Source: Micrococcales bacterium
GTDB taxonomy: Bacteria > Actinomycetota > Actinomycetes > Actinomycetales > Cellulomonadaceae
Direction: 5' to 3'
NCBI GenBank assembly: GCA_009783975.1
Contig: WRCL01000049.1
Location: forward strand, 1 to 8,842
DNA: 8,842 nucleotides
The position numbers and the translations under genes were made by a program. Shown in pieces: positions 1-5,697 of this stretch. Below the pieces are notes generated by a model, which was not told the DNA's origin, did not search any database, and saw nothing but the letters and a program-made list of their open reading frames with translations. Position 1 is the stretch's first letter. Each line of letters opens with the position of its first letter.

Positions 1-459
1 GACGACCTGCCCGACATCTGCGTCGACCCCGTCGCGCAGGGCGATGTTCGCCAAGATCTCCGCGGTGCAGCACACGACCGGCGCGCCGGGGTTCACCGCC
101 GAGTCGCCGGTGACCATCCCGACCGCGTCGGCGCCGAACACCTCGACCAAGGCGAAGAACTTCTCCGAGACCAGGGCCTTGAGCGGAGCGGTGTAGTACG
201 ACCGCTGCCGCCGGGCCATCGCCGCGGCGTGCGCGGCCACCGCGACCAGCGACTTGCCCGACCCGGTCGGCGTCGAGACGATGACGTGCGCTTCCGTGGC
301 CAGGGCCAGCAACGCCTCTTCTTGGTGCGGGTACAGCCGCAACCCGGTGTCGCCGACCCAGTCGACGAACGTCTCGACGAACGCGTCAGGGTCGTCGCCG
401 GAGGGCAGGCGGGAGGTCAGCGCCCCTCGGGGCAAGGACGAAGACGGTCGCGCAGGCAC
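1..459 (-). CDS. DExH-box (Ski2-like) helicase, N-terminal part, cut by window edge
   Basis: This is the first 153 codons of an ATP-dependent nucleic-acid helicase; the gene continues past the left edge. The translation shows a Q-motif-like YPHQEEAL (about residues 43-50), a Walker A motif STPTGSGKS (62-70, Lys69), motif Ia TAPLKAL (90-96), a GDSAVN motif (118-123) and CCTAEILAN (130-138). This order is typical of Ski2-like helicases, and the wording resembles actinobacterial helicases with a C-terminal DUF3516; that domain is outside the window. The sequence ends just before the expected DExH box. An in-frame stop at 472-474 limits the start. GTG at 457-459 is the best candidate, because the alternatives downstream are TTG/CTG codons without a good ribosome site. 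Its own Shine-Dalgarno is weak, so it may be leaderless. Role (RNA turnover or DNA repair) is not determinable here. Confidence 0.88.
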   Translation of the reverse strand, partial: MPARPSSSLPRGALTSRLPSGDDPDAFVETFVDWVGDTGLRLYPHQEEALLALATEAHVIVSTPTGSGKSLVAVAAHAAAMARRQRSYYTAPLKALVSEKFFALVEVFGADAVGMVTGDSAVNPGAPVVCCTAEILANIALRDGVDADVGQVV

Positions 460-603
460 CCCACGATCTTGTCACGCCACAGGACTGGGGACGGTTCTGG
501 CCCTGCTGGCACCTGACCAGGGGGCCTGTCGGACGATGAACCCGATGCTCGATTTCGGACGTCTCCAGCTGATGCCGGAGAATACGGTCCCGGCTCCGCA
601 GAC

Positions 604-672
604 CGAGTTCGATGGTTTGGTGGCGACTTCGACAGTTTGACTGTCGAAGTCGCCACCAAACCATCGAACTCG
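604..672. repeat. Perfect 32-bp inverted repeat with 5-nt loop
   Basis: Left arm 604-635 and right arm 641-672 are exact reverse complements over 32 bp, separated by TTTGA (636-640). It fills the centre of the 229-bp gap between the OmpA-like gene (stop at 689) and the helicase gene (start at 459), both on the minus strand. As RNA it would be a very stable hairpin placed just after the OmpA-like stop codon, so it may end or protect that transcript. Neither side is followed by a T-run, so it is not a classic intrinsic terminator. It could also be a dispersed palindromic element or a mobile-element remnant. The remaining gap holds only a weaker bulged stem at about 499-526 and no gene I can support. 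Confidence 0.9.
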
Positions 673-688
673 ATCGTGGCGAAAAGAC

Positions 689-1285
689 CTACGTCGTGTA
701 GGTGAGCGTGACGCGGCGGTTGAGCTGGCGTCCCACGGGGTTGTCCGACCCGTCGTCGTCTGTGTTTGGCGCGACAGGGTTGGCGCTGCCGTGCCCGGTC
801 GAGGTGAGCACGAGGTCTGGGCGGGCCGCGCCGAGGGCGTCAGCGACGGTCTTGGCCCGGGCCTGCGACAGCGGGATGTTGATGTCGTCCCCGCTGATCG
901 AGTCGGTGTACCCGTCGACGGACACCGCGGCACCCTGCGGGATCTTCTTGGCGCTGTCGGCGAGCGCAGCACGAGCAGGGTCTGTGAGATCATATTTGCC
1001 GAACTCGAACAACAGGTCTGCGGCAAGGGTGACAACGGTGTTCTCGTCAATGATCTCAGTGGTTTCGAAACCGAACTCAGAGTACTGGCTCTTGATGTCG
1101 AACGTCGCATTCGCAGCGACGATGTCGAACGTCGAACCAACGACCATCTCCGGTGTGACGTCAAGGTCGGCGAGCGCCGCGTCCAGGTCGTTCTTGTCTG
1201 GTTTGGCAGACGCCGGGACCACCCCGACGCACATCGCCAGCACCACAGCACCTGCGCTGGCCAGCAGGGCACGACGGCGCATCAT
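689..1285 (-). CDS. Exported OmpA-family (OmpA C-terminal domain) protein
   Basis: A 198-aa secreted protein with a C-terminal OmpA/MotB-type peptidoglycan-binding domain. A signal peptide is visible: MMRRR, a hydrophobic stretch, then ASA at about 25-27 as a likely signal peptidase I site. A Cys in the hydrophobic core is not in a lipobox. The OmpA domain spans about residues 85-198, with beta-strand FEFGKYDL, the conserved Asp in GYTD (115-118), LSQARA (129-134) and the Arg-bearing QLNRRV near the end. Between signal and domain is a short linker with a TFDI repeat. The start is ATG 1285, chosen because it overlaps the upstream stop as ATGA and has GGTGA seven bases upstream; ATG 1282 is an equally possible neighbour. 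The reading frame extends further upstream inside the preceding gene, but those residues are not signal-like. It probably anchors to peptidoglycan outside the membrane; the precise role is unknown. Confidence 0.87.
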   Translation of the reverse strand: MMRRRALLASAGAVVLAMCVGVVPASAKPDKNDLDAALADLDVTPEMVVGSTFDIVAANATFDIKSQYSEFGFETTEIIDENTVVTLAADLLFEFGKYDLTDPARAALADSAKKIPQGAAVSVDGYTDSISGDDINIPLSQARAKTVADALGAARPDLVLTSTGHGSANPVAPNTDDDGSDNPVGRQLNRRVTLTYTT

Positions 1286-1869
1286 TGCCGGGTCACCGGA
1301 AGCTCGTGGAAGGTCGGCAGCCCACCAGGCAAGCTCAGGTCGACCGTCGTGGTGTCTTTGCCCACCTCCGGAAAAATGGCCCATGCCTCTTGTGTCTCAT
1401 GGTTGACGAGCGTCTGCCCAGAGTACTGGCGCGGCGAAAAGAGCGCGTCGCTCCGGCAGTATATCTCGTTGACGGCGCCGCGCCAGTCTCTGCGGCACAA
1501 CGGATAGTAATACTTCAGGGCCGTGCCATCGGTCAGCACCGGCGGGCTGGCCGTGCGGAAAAAGTCGTCCACTGGTGCTGACGCGTCGGCGGCGGCGCCT
1601 GGGTTGTCCCAGCGCATGGCCCAGGTGACGACAGTCCGGCCTTGCGACACCGTCACCGAACGGACGGTCACCGTCATCGTGCCACCCAGAGGACGGTCTT
1701 TTCTGGACTCTGCTGTCACTGTGTCGATGGTCTGCTCGACGAGCACACCCCCCGGGTCGTGCGGAGCCGGGTCCGTCCCGGCAGTCGACCCGTCAGTGCC
1801 GCCTGAGCTGGTGCATCCGCCCAGCACGACTGCCAGCGCTACCGCTGTCACCAACGCCTTGCCCCACAT
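1282..1869 (-). CDS. Secreted lipoprotein of unknown function, paired with OmpA-like protein
   Basis: A 195-aa protein with a clear lipoprotein signal: MWGK, a hydrophobic run, and lipobox LGGC with the lipidated Cys at residue 19. A Ser/Thr/Gly/Asp-rich linker follows, then a globular domain rich in beta-forming segments (for example TMTVTVRSVTV and TVVTWAMRW) with two cysteines around YPLCRRDW and IYCRSD that could form a disulfide. I do not recognise the family. The start has a strong Shine-Dalgarno, AAGGGGA, about five bases upstream of ATG. The stop codon overlaps the start of the OmpA-domain gene by 4 bp, which implies translational coupling and a shared operon. A plausible inference is that the lipoprotein and the OmpA-like protein act together at the membrane-wall interface. 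Confidence 0.83.
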   Translation of the reverse strand: MWGKALVTAVALAVVLGGCTSSGGTDGSTAGTDPAPHDPGGVLVEQTIDTVTAESRKDRPLGGTMTVTVRSVTVSQGRTVVTWAMRWDNPGAAADASAPVDDFFRTASPPVLTDGTALKYYYPLCRRDWRGAVNEIYCRSDALFSPRQYSGQTLVNHETQEAWAIFPEVGKDTTTVDLSLPGGLPTFHELPVTRQ

Positions 1870-1901
1870 CGTTGTCCCCTTTCGGTGGATCTGTCCATAC
1901 G

Positions 1902-1930
1902 ACGGTAACTCACCCTTTTGAATGAACCAA
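1902..1930 (-). promoter_or_regulatory. Putative promoter of the lipoprotein/OmpA-like operon
   Basis: On the minus strand, TTGGTT (1925-1930) and TACCGT (1902-1907) lie 17 bp apart, fitting a housekeeping -35/-10 pair with the TANNNT form common in actinobacteria. The -10 ends 32 nt before the lipoprotein ATG. The decamer TACCGTCGTA here recurs before the other lipoprotein gene (4980-4989). Assigned by pattern only. Confidence 0.4.
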
Positions 1931-1990
1931 ACCGGGCTGACGCCGCAGGTGACGAAGGGGGCGTGGCCGCGGCCGTGCCTGGTTCGTCCT

Positions 1991-2005
1991 GGTTGGAGCT
2001 ACCAT
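1991..2005 (+). promoter_or_regulatory. Putative promoter element of the DUF3592-like gene
   Basis: The 15-mer GGTTGGAGCTACCAT ends in a TANNNT-type -10 (TACCAT, 2000-2005) placed 30 nt before the ATG at 2036. It matches 13 of 15 bases of the element at 4971-4985, which sits 29 nt before another ATG. No convincing -35 hexamer is seen 16-18 bp upstream, so this may be an extended -10 promoter. Confidence 0.35.
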
Positions 2006-2035
2006 GGCGAGCGTTCGCGCTGACTGGAGGAGTGC

Positions 2036-2476
2036 ATGCTCGCGACGGTGGTCCTTGGTGCGGTGGCGCTGGGGAGCTGTGCCGGCTCTGCGGCGCTGGG
2101 GGTGCACTGGGCGCGCCGGCACAGGGGGTGGGTCAAGGTGCAGGCAGTGGTTGTCCAGGTGCGGTGGATCCTCGTGGGGGTGCTGGTGACGTTCGACTAC
2201 CCGGTGCCAGGCGGGTGGGCGCGGGCGACGAAAAGCTTCCTCTCGCGCAACCACATGGGCACTGGGTTTCTCGGGCCGGTACGGGGACGTCCGATCACCG
2301 TGCTCGTCGACCCACGCAACCCGCAGGCTCCCCCACAGCTGCTGGGGTTCGGTTTTGACGGGATCTTCGCGCTGATGCTGGGGGTGTGTGGGTTCGTGGC
2401 TCTCATGGCCGCCGGCATGTGGTGGACGATGACAGGCGTCTTCGGCCAGCTGCCGACCATCACACCCAGCCCCTGA
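2036..2476 (+). CDS. Two-helix membrane protein, DUF3592-like
   Basis: A 146-aa protein with a hydrophobic segment at about residues 1-22 and a second at about 106-133, enclosing a soluble segment of about 80 residues. That segment carries VKVQAVVVQVRW, VTFDYPVPGG and ITVLVDPRNPQAP. This order (a strand after helix one, a Y-x-V-x-G strand, then a V-x-V-D-P-x-N-P turn before helix two) is the pattern of DUF3592 proteins, whose function is unknown. The start is well supported by GGAGG at 2026-2030, five bases before ATG. The gene stands alone on this strand: it diverges from the lipoprotein/OmpA-like operon and converges on purH, with 13 bp between stops. The domain call rests on recalled family pattern. 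Confidence 0.75.
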   Translation: MLATVVLGAVALGSCAGSAALGVHWARRHRGWVKVQAVVVQVRWILVGVLVTFDYPVPGGWARATKSFLSRNHMGTGFLGPVRGRPITVLVDPRNPQAPPQLLGFGFDGIFALMLGVCGFVALMAAGMWWTMTGVFGQLPTITPSP

Positions 2477-2493
2477 CCGGCGCAGCGGCTCAG
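2473..2493. terminator. Possible shared hairpin between convergent stops
   Basis: CTGACCG (2473-2479) pairs with CGGCTCAG (2486-2493), leaving one bulged C and a 6-nt loop. The stem contains both converging stop codons (DUF3592-like gene and purH). There is no T-run on either side, so it is at best a weak bidirectional terminator. Confidence 0.22.
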
Positions 2494-4127
2494 TGGAAGA
2501 AGTGCCGCGCTCCGGTGAGGTACATGGTGATCCCAGCGGCCTGGGCTGCGGCGACAACCTCAGCGTCGCGGATGGACCCACCAGGCTGGACGATCGCACG
2601 CACCCCGGCGTCGATGAGGATCTGGGGGCCGTCGGCGAAGGGGAAGAACGCGTCCGAGGCTGCGACGGCGCCGCGGGCGCGTTCAGCCCCGTCAGCCAGG
2701 GTGTTCGCGCGTTCGACAGCCAGGCGGCACGAGTCGACACGGTTGACCTGACCCATCCCCACACCCACGCTGGCACCGTCACGTGCGAGCAGCACAGCGT
2801 TGGACTTGGTCGCCCGCACGGCCCGCCAGGCGAACAGCAGGTCGGCCAGGACGGCTTCGTCAGCGGGTTCGCCGGCGGCCAGCGTCCAGGCCGCGGGGTC
2901 GTCACCGGCTGCGTCGAGCATGTCGCGGTCTTGCACGAGCAGGCCACCGGTGACCAGCCGCCGGTCAGGCGGCGCGGCGACGTGGTCGACGACGAGCACA
3001 CGCAGGTTCTTCTTCGCCGCCAAGACCGCCAGGGCGTCCTCGTCGTACCCCGGCGCCACGAGGACCTCGGTGAACACCGGCGCGACCTGCTCGGCCATCG
3101 CCAAGGTGACCTGCTGGTTCGTCGCGATGACACCGCCGTAGGCCGACACCGGGTCGCAGGCGTGGGCTTTGGCGTGGGCGTCGGCGACGTCGGTGCCCAC
3201 AGCGACACCGCACGGGTTCGCGTGCTTGATGATCGCCACAGCCGGCGCCTCGCCGTGGTCGTGGGCGGCGCGCCACGCCGCGTCAGCGTCGGTGTAGTTG
3301 TTGAAGCTCATCTCCTTGCCGCCCAGCTGGCGGGCCCCGGCCAGGCCCCGGCCTGCGGCTCCGTCGGCGTCGAGGTACAGCGCGGCGCTCTGGTGGGGGT
3401 TCTCCCCGTAGCGCAGCACCGGACCGCGGGTCCAGGTCGCGGCGACGACAGCCGGGGCGCCGGTGGCCACAGCTGTGGCGTCCGGGGCGTAGACCTCGGC
3501 GAACCAGGTGGCCACGGCCGCGTCATAGGCGGCGGTGTGGGCGAACGCCGCAGCGGCCAGACCGCGGCGCTGGGCCAAGGTGAACCCGCCGGCGGCCACA
3601 GCGCGCGCGGCGTCGTCATACCCGGCGGGGTCGACGACGACCGCGACGCTCGGGTGGTTCTTCGCCGCGGCACGGACCATCGACGGCCCACCGATGTCGA
3701 TGAGCTCGACGCACTCGTCAGGTGCGGCACCTGAGGCGACGGTCGCGGTGAACGGGTAGAGGTTGACCACGACAAGCTCGAACGCCGCCACACCGAGGCT
3801 GTCGAGCTGGGCCAGGTGCTCGGGCCGACGGGTGTCAGCCAGGAGCCCGGCGTGGACCTTGGGGTGCAGCGTCTTGACCCGCCCGTCCAGGCACTCGGGG
3901 AACCCGGTGAGGTCTTCGACGCGGCTGACCGGCACACCTGCGGCGGCGATCGTCGTGGCAGTCGAGCCGGTCGAGACGATCTCCACCCCGGCGTGGCGCA
4001 AGGCCGTCGCGAGCGCGACGATCCCGGTCTTGTCGTACACGCTCACAAGGGCCCGGCGCACCGGACGACGGGTCGCCGGGTCGGTGGGGTCGGCGACGGC
4101 GGGCAGCTCGGGCAGCAGGTGGGACAT
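2490..4127 (-). CDS. purH: Bifunctional AICAR formyltransferase / IMP cyclohydrolase
   Basis: This cytosolic enzyme makes IMP: it formylates AICAR (ZMP) with 10-formyl-THF, then closes the ring. It is 545 aa, close to the usual length. The N-terminal cyclohydrolase (MGS-like) domain shows SVYDKTG (29-35), STGST (52-56), [14 protein letters not shown] (81-94), NLYPF (122-126) and [16 protein letters not shown] (143-158). The C-terminal transformylase domain shows RYGENPHQ (239-246), [10 protein letters not shown] (269-278), the catalytic KHANPCG (Lys301, His302), DPVSAYGG (325-332), [10 protein letters not shown] (457-466), [12 protein letters not shown] (491-502), QPGGSIRD (514-521) and the end motif TGARHFFH. 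The start ATG 4127 is chosen for GGAAGG six bases upstream and the onset of family homology; a longer frame runs back through the riboswitch and is rejected. It lies downstream of purN, with a ZTP riboswitch between them. No key residue is missing. Confidence 0.97.
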   Translation of the reverse strand: MSHLLPELPAVADPTDPATRRPVRRALVSVYDKTGIVALATALRHAGVEIVSTGSTATTIAAAGVPVSRVEDLTGFPECLDGRVKTLHPKVHAGLLADTRRPEHLAQLDSLGVAAFELVVVNLYPFTATVASGAAPDECVELIDIGGPSMVRAAAKNHPSVAVVVDPAGYDDAARAVAAGGFTLAQRRGLAAAAFAHTAAYDAAVATWFAEVYAPDATAVATGAPAVVAATWTRGPVLRYGENPHQSAALYLDADGAAGRGLAGARQLGGKEMSFNNYTDADAAWRAAHDHGEAPAVAIIKHANPCGVAVGTDVADAHAKAHACDPVSAYGGVIATNQQVTLAMAEQVAPVFTEVLVAPGYDEDALAVLAAKKNLRVLVVDHVAAPPDRRLVTGGLLVQDRDMLDAAGDDPAAWTLAAGEPADEAVLADLLFAWRAVRATKSNAVLLARDGASVGVGMGQVNRVDSCRLAVERANTLADGAERARGAVAASDAFFPFADGPQILIDAGVRAIVQPGGSIRDAEVVAAAQAAGITMYLTGARHFFH

Positions 4128-4187
4128 CAGGTGCCTTCCAGGTCGGCGGGCGCACGCCCGCAGCTTCTCGCGGGAGACCCTGGCACC
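4128..4187 (-). promoter_or_regulatory. Putative riboswitch expression platform with Shine-Dalgarno sequestration
   Basis: Read on the minus strand, the 3' strand of aptamer stem P3, GGTGCC (4182-4187), is also perfectly complementary to GGCACC (4130-4135). That segment includes the last two bases of the purH Shine-Dalgarno GGAAGG (4134-4139) and the spacer to ATG. AGG following GGTGCC can also pair with CCT just upstream of the Shine-Dalgarno, trapping it in a bulge. A separate strong hairpin, GCGGGC-GTGC-GCCCGC (4146-4161), lies between the two partners. There is no terminator T-run, so translational control is more likely. Ligand-stabilised P3 would free the ribosome site, giving an ON switch. 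This is inference from pairing done by eye. Confidence 0.5.
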
Positions 4188-4255
4188 CAGGCGGGCGGCG
4201 CCGACGGGAACATGGGCCGCTCCCCGGTGGTCATCCACCCTCGCCAGTCACGGCC
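4182..4255 (-). promoter_or_regulatory. ZTP/ZMP riboswitch (pfl motif) aptamer upstream of purH
   Basis: On the minus strand the conserved pfl-motif pieces appear in order: CCGTGACTGGCG, a GGTGG/CCACC hairpin, CCGGGGAGCGGCC, a linker, and CCGCCTGGG. Pairing can be drawn in full: P1 GGCCG (4251-4255) with CGGCC (4215-4219); P2 GGTGG (4235-4239) with CCACC (4226-4230) around ATGA; P3 GGCGCC (4197-4202) with GGTGCC (4182-4187), including one G-U pair; and a pseudoknot of GGCG after GACT with CGCC in the P3 loop (4188-4196). The class is known to bind ZTP and ZMP and to switch on purine and folate genes such as purH. Here it sits between purN and purH, directly before the gene that consumes ZMP. 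Confidence 0.93.
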
Positions 4256-4261
4256 AGGGCC

Positions 4262-4267
4262 AGCCTA
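4262..4267 (-). promoter_or_regulatory. Possible internal -10 element for purH
   Basis: TAGGCT on the minus strand fits the actinobacterial TANNNT -10 form. A start seven bases downstream would fall at about 4255, the first base of riboswitch P1. No good -35 is seen about 17 bp upstream, inside the purN stop region. If real, it would make purH transcription partly independent of purN. Confidence 0.25.
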
Positions 4268-4280
4268 CCGTCGGCGCCGC

Positions 4281-4904
4281 TCAGCTGAACACAGCGCGTC
4301 GACCGTCGAGGCGGACCGGGGTGGTCACCAGGCGGGCGACAGTGCCGACGAGCAGCTCACGTTCGACGGTCTTGATGCGCTCGTGCAGGGTCTGCTCGTC
4401 GTCGGCGTCCTCGACGCTCACGGCAGCCTGGGCGAGGATCGGGCCGGTGTCCAGGCCAGCGTCGACCAGGTGCACCGTGCAGCCAGAGACCTTCACCCCG
4501 TGGGCGAGCGCATCACGCACCGCGTGCGCCCCGGGGAACGCCGGCAGCAACGACGGGTGGGTGTTCACCGCACGTCCTTGGTACCGTTCGACGAAAGGCG
4601 GCCCGAGCACCCGCATGAACCCGGCCAGGACGACCAGGTCCGGGCTGAACACGTCCACCGCGGCAGCGACCGCCACGTTCCACGCAGCACGGTCGGGGCA
4701 GTCGGCCATCGCCACCACAGCGGTGGGCACCCCCGCGGCGCGGGCCCGTTCCAGGGCCTGGGCCCCGGGCTGGTCGCTGACCACACCGACGACCCTGGCC
4801 GGGTAGTCGGGCTGGTCGTGGGCGGCCAGCAGCGCTGCCATCGTCGTACCCGCCCCGGAGGCCAGCACGACGACCCGCCCGCTGGCGAGCGTGGGTGCGT
4901 CCAT
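4281..4904 (-). CDS. purN: Phosphoribosylglycinamide formyltransferase (GAR transformylase)
   Basis: This enzyme transfers a formyl group from 10-formyl-THF to GAR in the third step of purine synthesis, in the cytosol. The 207-aa length is normal. The nucleotide-binding start VVVLASGAGTT (11-21) corresponds to the phosphate loop, although the family's usual Asn in this loop is replaced by Thr. The catalytic set is intact: Asn114 and His116 in NTHPSLLPAFPGAHA and Asp152 in DAGLDTGPI, with the same 38-residue Asn-to-Asp spacing as the E. coli enzyme (N106-D144). VSGCTVHLVD and a C-terminal HERIKTVERELL helix also match. ATG 4904 has AGGGA four bases upstream. GTG at 4907 would be a leaderless alternative, since TAGGGT lies seven bases before it. 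purH follows after the riboswitch, and a lipoprotein gene diverges upstream. Confidence 0.95.
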   Translation of the reverse strand: MDAPTLASGRVVVLASGAGTTMAALLAAHDQPDYPARVVGVVSDQPGAQALERARAAGVPTAVVAMADCPDRAAWNVAVAAAVDVFSPDLVVLAGFMRVLGPPFVERYQGRAVNTHPSLLPAFPGAHAVRDALAHGVKVSGCTVHLVDAGLDTGPILAQAAVSVEDADDEQTLHERIKTVERELLVGTVARLVTTPVRLDGRRAVFS

Positions 4905-4914
4905 CACGTCCCTG

Positions 4915-4920
4915 ACCCTA
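4915..4920 (-). promoter_or_regulatory. Putative purN -10 element (near-leaderless)
   Basis: TAGGGT on the minus strand is followed by seven bases and then GTGATG, the expected layout for a leaderless or very short-leader actinobacterial transcript. The context ACGGTAGGGT is close to ACGGTAGGCT before the purH riboswitch. No convincing -35 is seen. Confidence 0.35.
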
Positions 4921-4970
4921 CCGTGCCCCGCCAGGGGCATGTGTGGGCCCAAACAGCGACGCCGCGGTGT

Positions 4971-4985
4971 GGTTGGCGCTACCGT
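4971..4985 (+). promoter_or_regulatory. Putative promoter element of the second lipoprotein gene
   Basis: GGTTGGCGCTACCGT ends in TACCGT (4980-4985), 29 nt before the ATG at 5015. It differs from the element at 1991-2005 at only two positions and shares the decamer TACCGTCGTA with the promoter region of the first lipoprotein gene. There is no good -35. An alternative pairing is TTGGCG (4973-4978) with TACGAC (4995-5000). Confidence 0.38.
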
Positions 4986-5014
4986 CGTACCTGCTACGAC
5001 CTGAGGAGAGCACC

Positions 5015-5686
5015 ATGGCACGTACGGTTCGTCGGTTCGTCCCGCTCATCGCCGCCGCGGTCATTGCCGTCGGGGTCGCCGGGTGCTCCGACGACACGAC
5101 GTCTGGTGGCACACCGCCGGCGACGACCTCACCGTCGGACCCCGTCACAGGTGGCGCGCTCCTGCCCGCCGCTGACCAGCAGCGGCTGTGCCAGTCCGAG
5201 CTTGGTGCGACAGGCGCCAACGGCGCGACGCAGGTCGACCACACCGCCTGGGGACCGACGACCGTCATCGCCTGCGGCCCGACAGCAGGGAGCGGCCCAG
5301 ACGAGCAGGCCGGGGTGCTCGTCGTCGACCGCAGCGGCGAGGTGCGCTGGGTGCAGCCGTTCACCGCTGGGTACTACGAGTTCGCCATGGCTGACCCAGG
5401 TGTGGATGCCAGCGGCAACGTGTTCATCACCTACAACCCTGGCCGCCTCGACGGGGTCATCATCTTGCGGCCCACCCCGACGGGCTTTGAGGTCCTCGCC
5501 GGCTTCGGCACTGACGGCAGCCCGACAACCACCCTGGACTTCTACTCCGCCGCGCTCCAGGGCCCCGGTTCCACAGGCCTGTACGAGGTCGAAGTGACCT
5601 CCGACGACTGCGAGCCCGACTGCGCCAGCGGCACCAAGGACACCCAGGTCTTCACCTGGGACGGCACCACCTACGTCACCAAGTAA
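5015..5686 (+). CDS. Secreted lipoprotein of unknown function
   Basis: A 223-aa protein with a lipoprotein signal: MARTVRRF, a hydrophobic run, and lipobox VAGC with Cys24 as the lipidated residue. A Thr/Ser/Pro-rich linker (about 25-50) follows, then a domain of about 170 residues with strands such as GVLVVDRSGEVRWV and GNVFITYNPGR. The GNVF and DRSGEVRWVQPF phrasing recalls beta-propeller blade repeats, but too few copies are present to claim one. Four further cysteines occur, two close together in DDCEPDC, suggesting disulfides outside the membrane. I do not recognise the family. The start is set by AGGAG at 5004-5008, six bases before ATG, and by the signal peptide. It diverges from purN with a 110-bp intergenic region and converges on the HTH-peptidase gene with 11 bp between stops. 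Confidence 0.82.
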   Translation: MARTVRRFVPLIAAAVIAVGVAGCSDDTTSGGTPPATTSPSDPVTGGALLPAADQQRLCQSELGATGANGATQVDHTAWGPTTVIACGPTAGSGPDEQAGVLVVDRSGEVRWVQPFTAGYYEFAMADPGVDASGNVFITYNPGRLDGVIILRPTPTGFEVLAGFGTDGSPTTTLDFYSAALQGPGSTGLYEVEVTSDDCEPDCASGTKDTQVFTWDGTTYVTK

Positions 5687-5697
5687 CCCGGCCGAAG

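Noticed and set aside
604..672. A rho-independent terminator call for the 32-bp palindrome
   Set aside because: There is no T-run after the stem on either strand, and the arms are much longer than usual, so it is listed as a repeat.
472..1272. A 266-codon minus-strand frame over the OmpA-like gene
   Set aside because: It is Ser/Arg/Thr-rich without any motif, overlaps the supported OmpA-domain frame, and crosses the palindrome at 604-672.
2493..3734. A 413-codon plus-strand frame opposite purH
   Set aside because: It is fully antisense to a clear purH with all family motifs; composition is typical of a GC shadow.
4128..4238. An upstream extension of purH by 37 codons
   Set aside because: It would translate the riboswitch. 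The ATG at 4127 has a good Shine-Dalgarno, and family similarity starts after it.
3816..5597. A 593-codon plus-strand open frame across purH, purN and the second lipoprotein gene
   Set aside because: It runs antisense to purH and purN and out of frame with the lipoprotein gene. Its translation is Arg/Gly/His-rich, as expected of high-GC shadow frames, with no domain signal.
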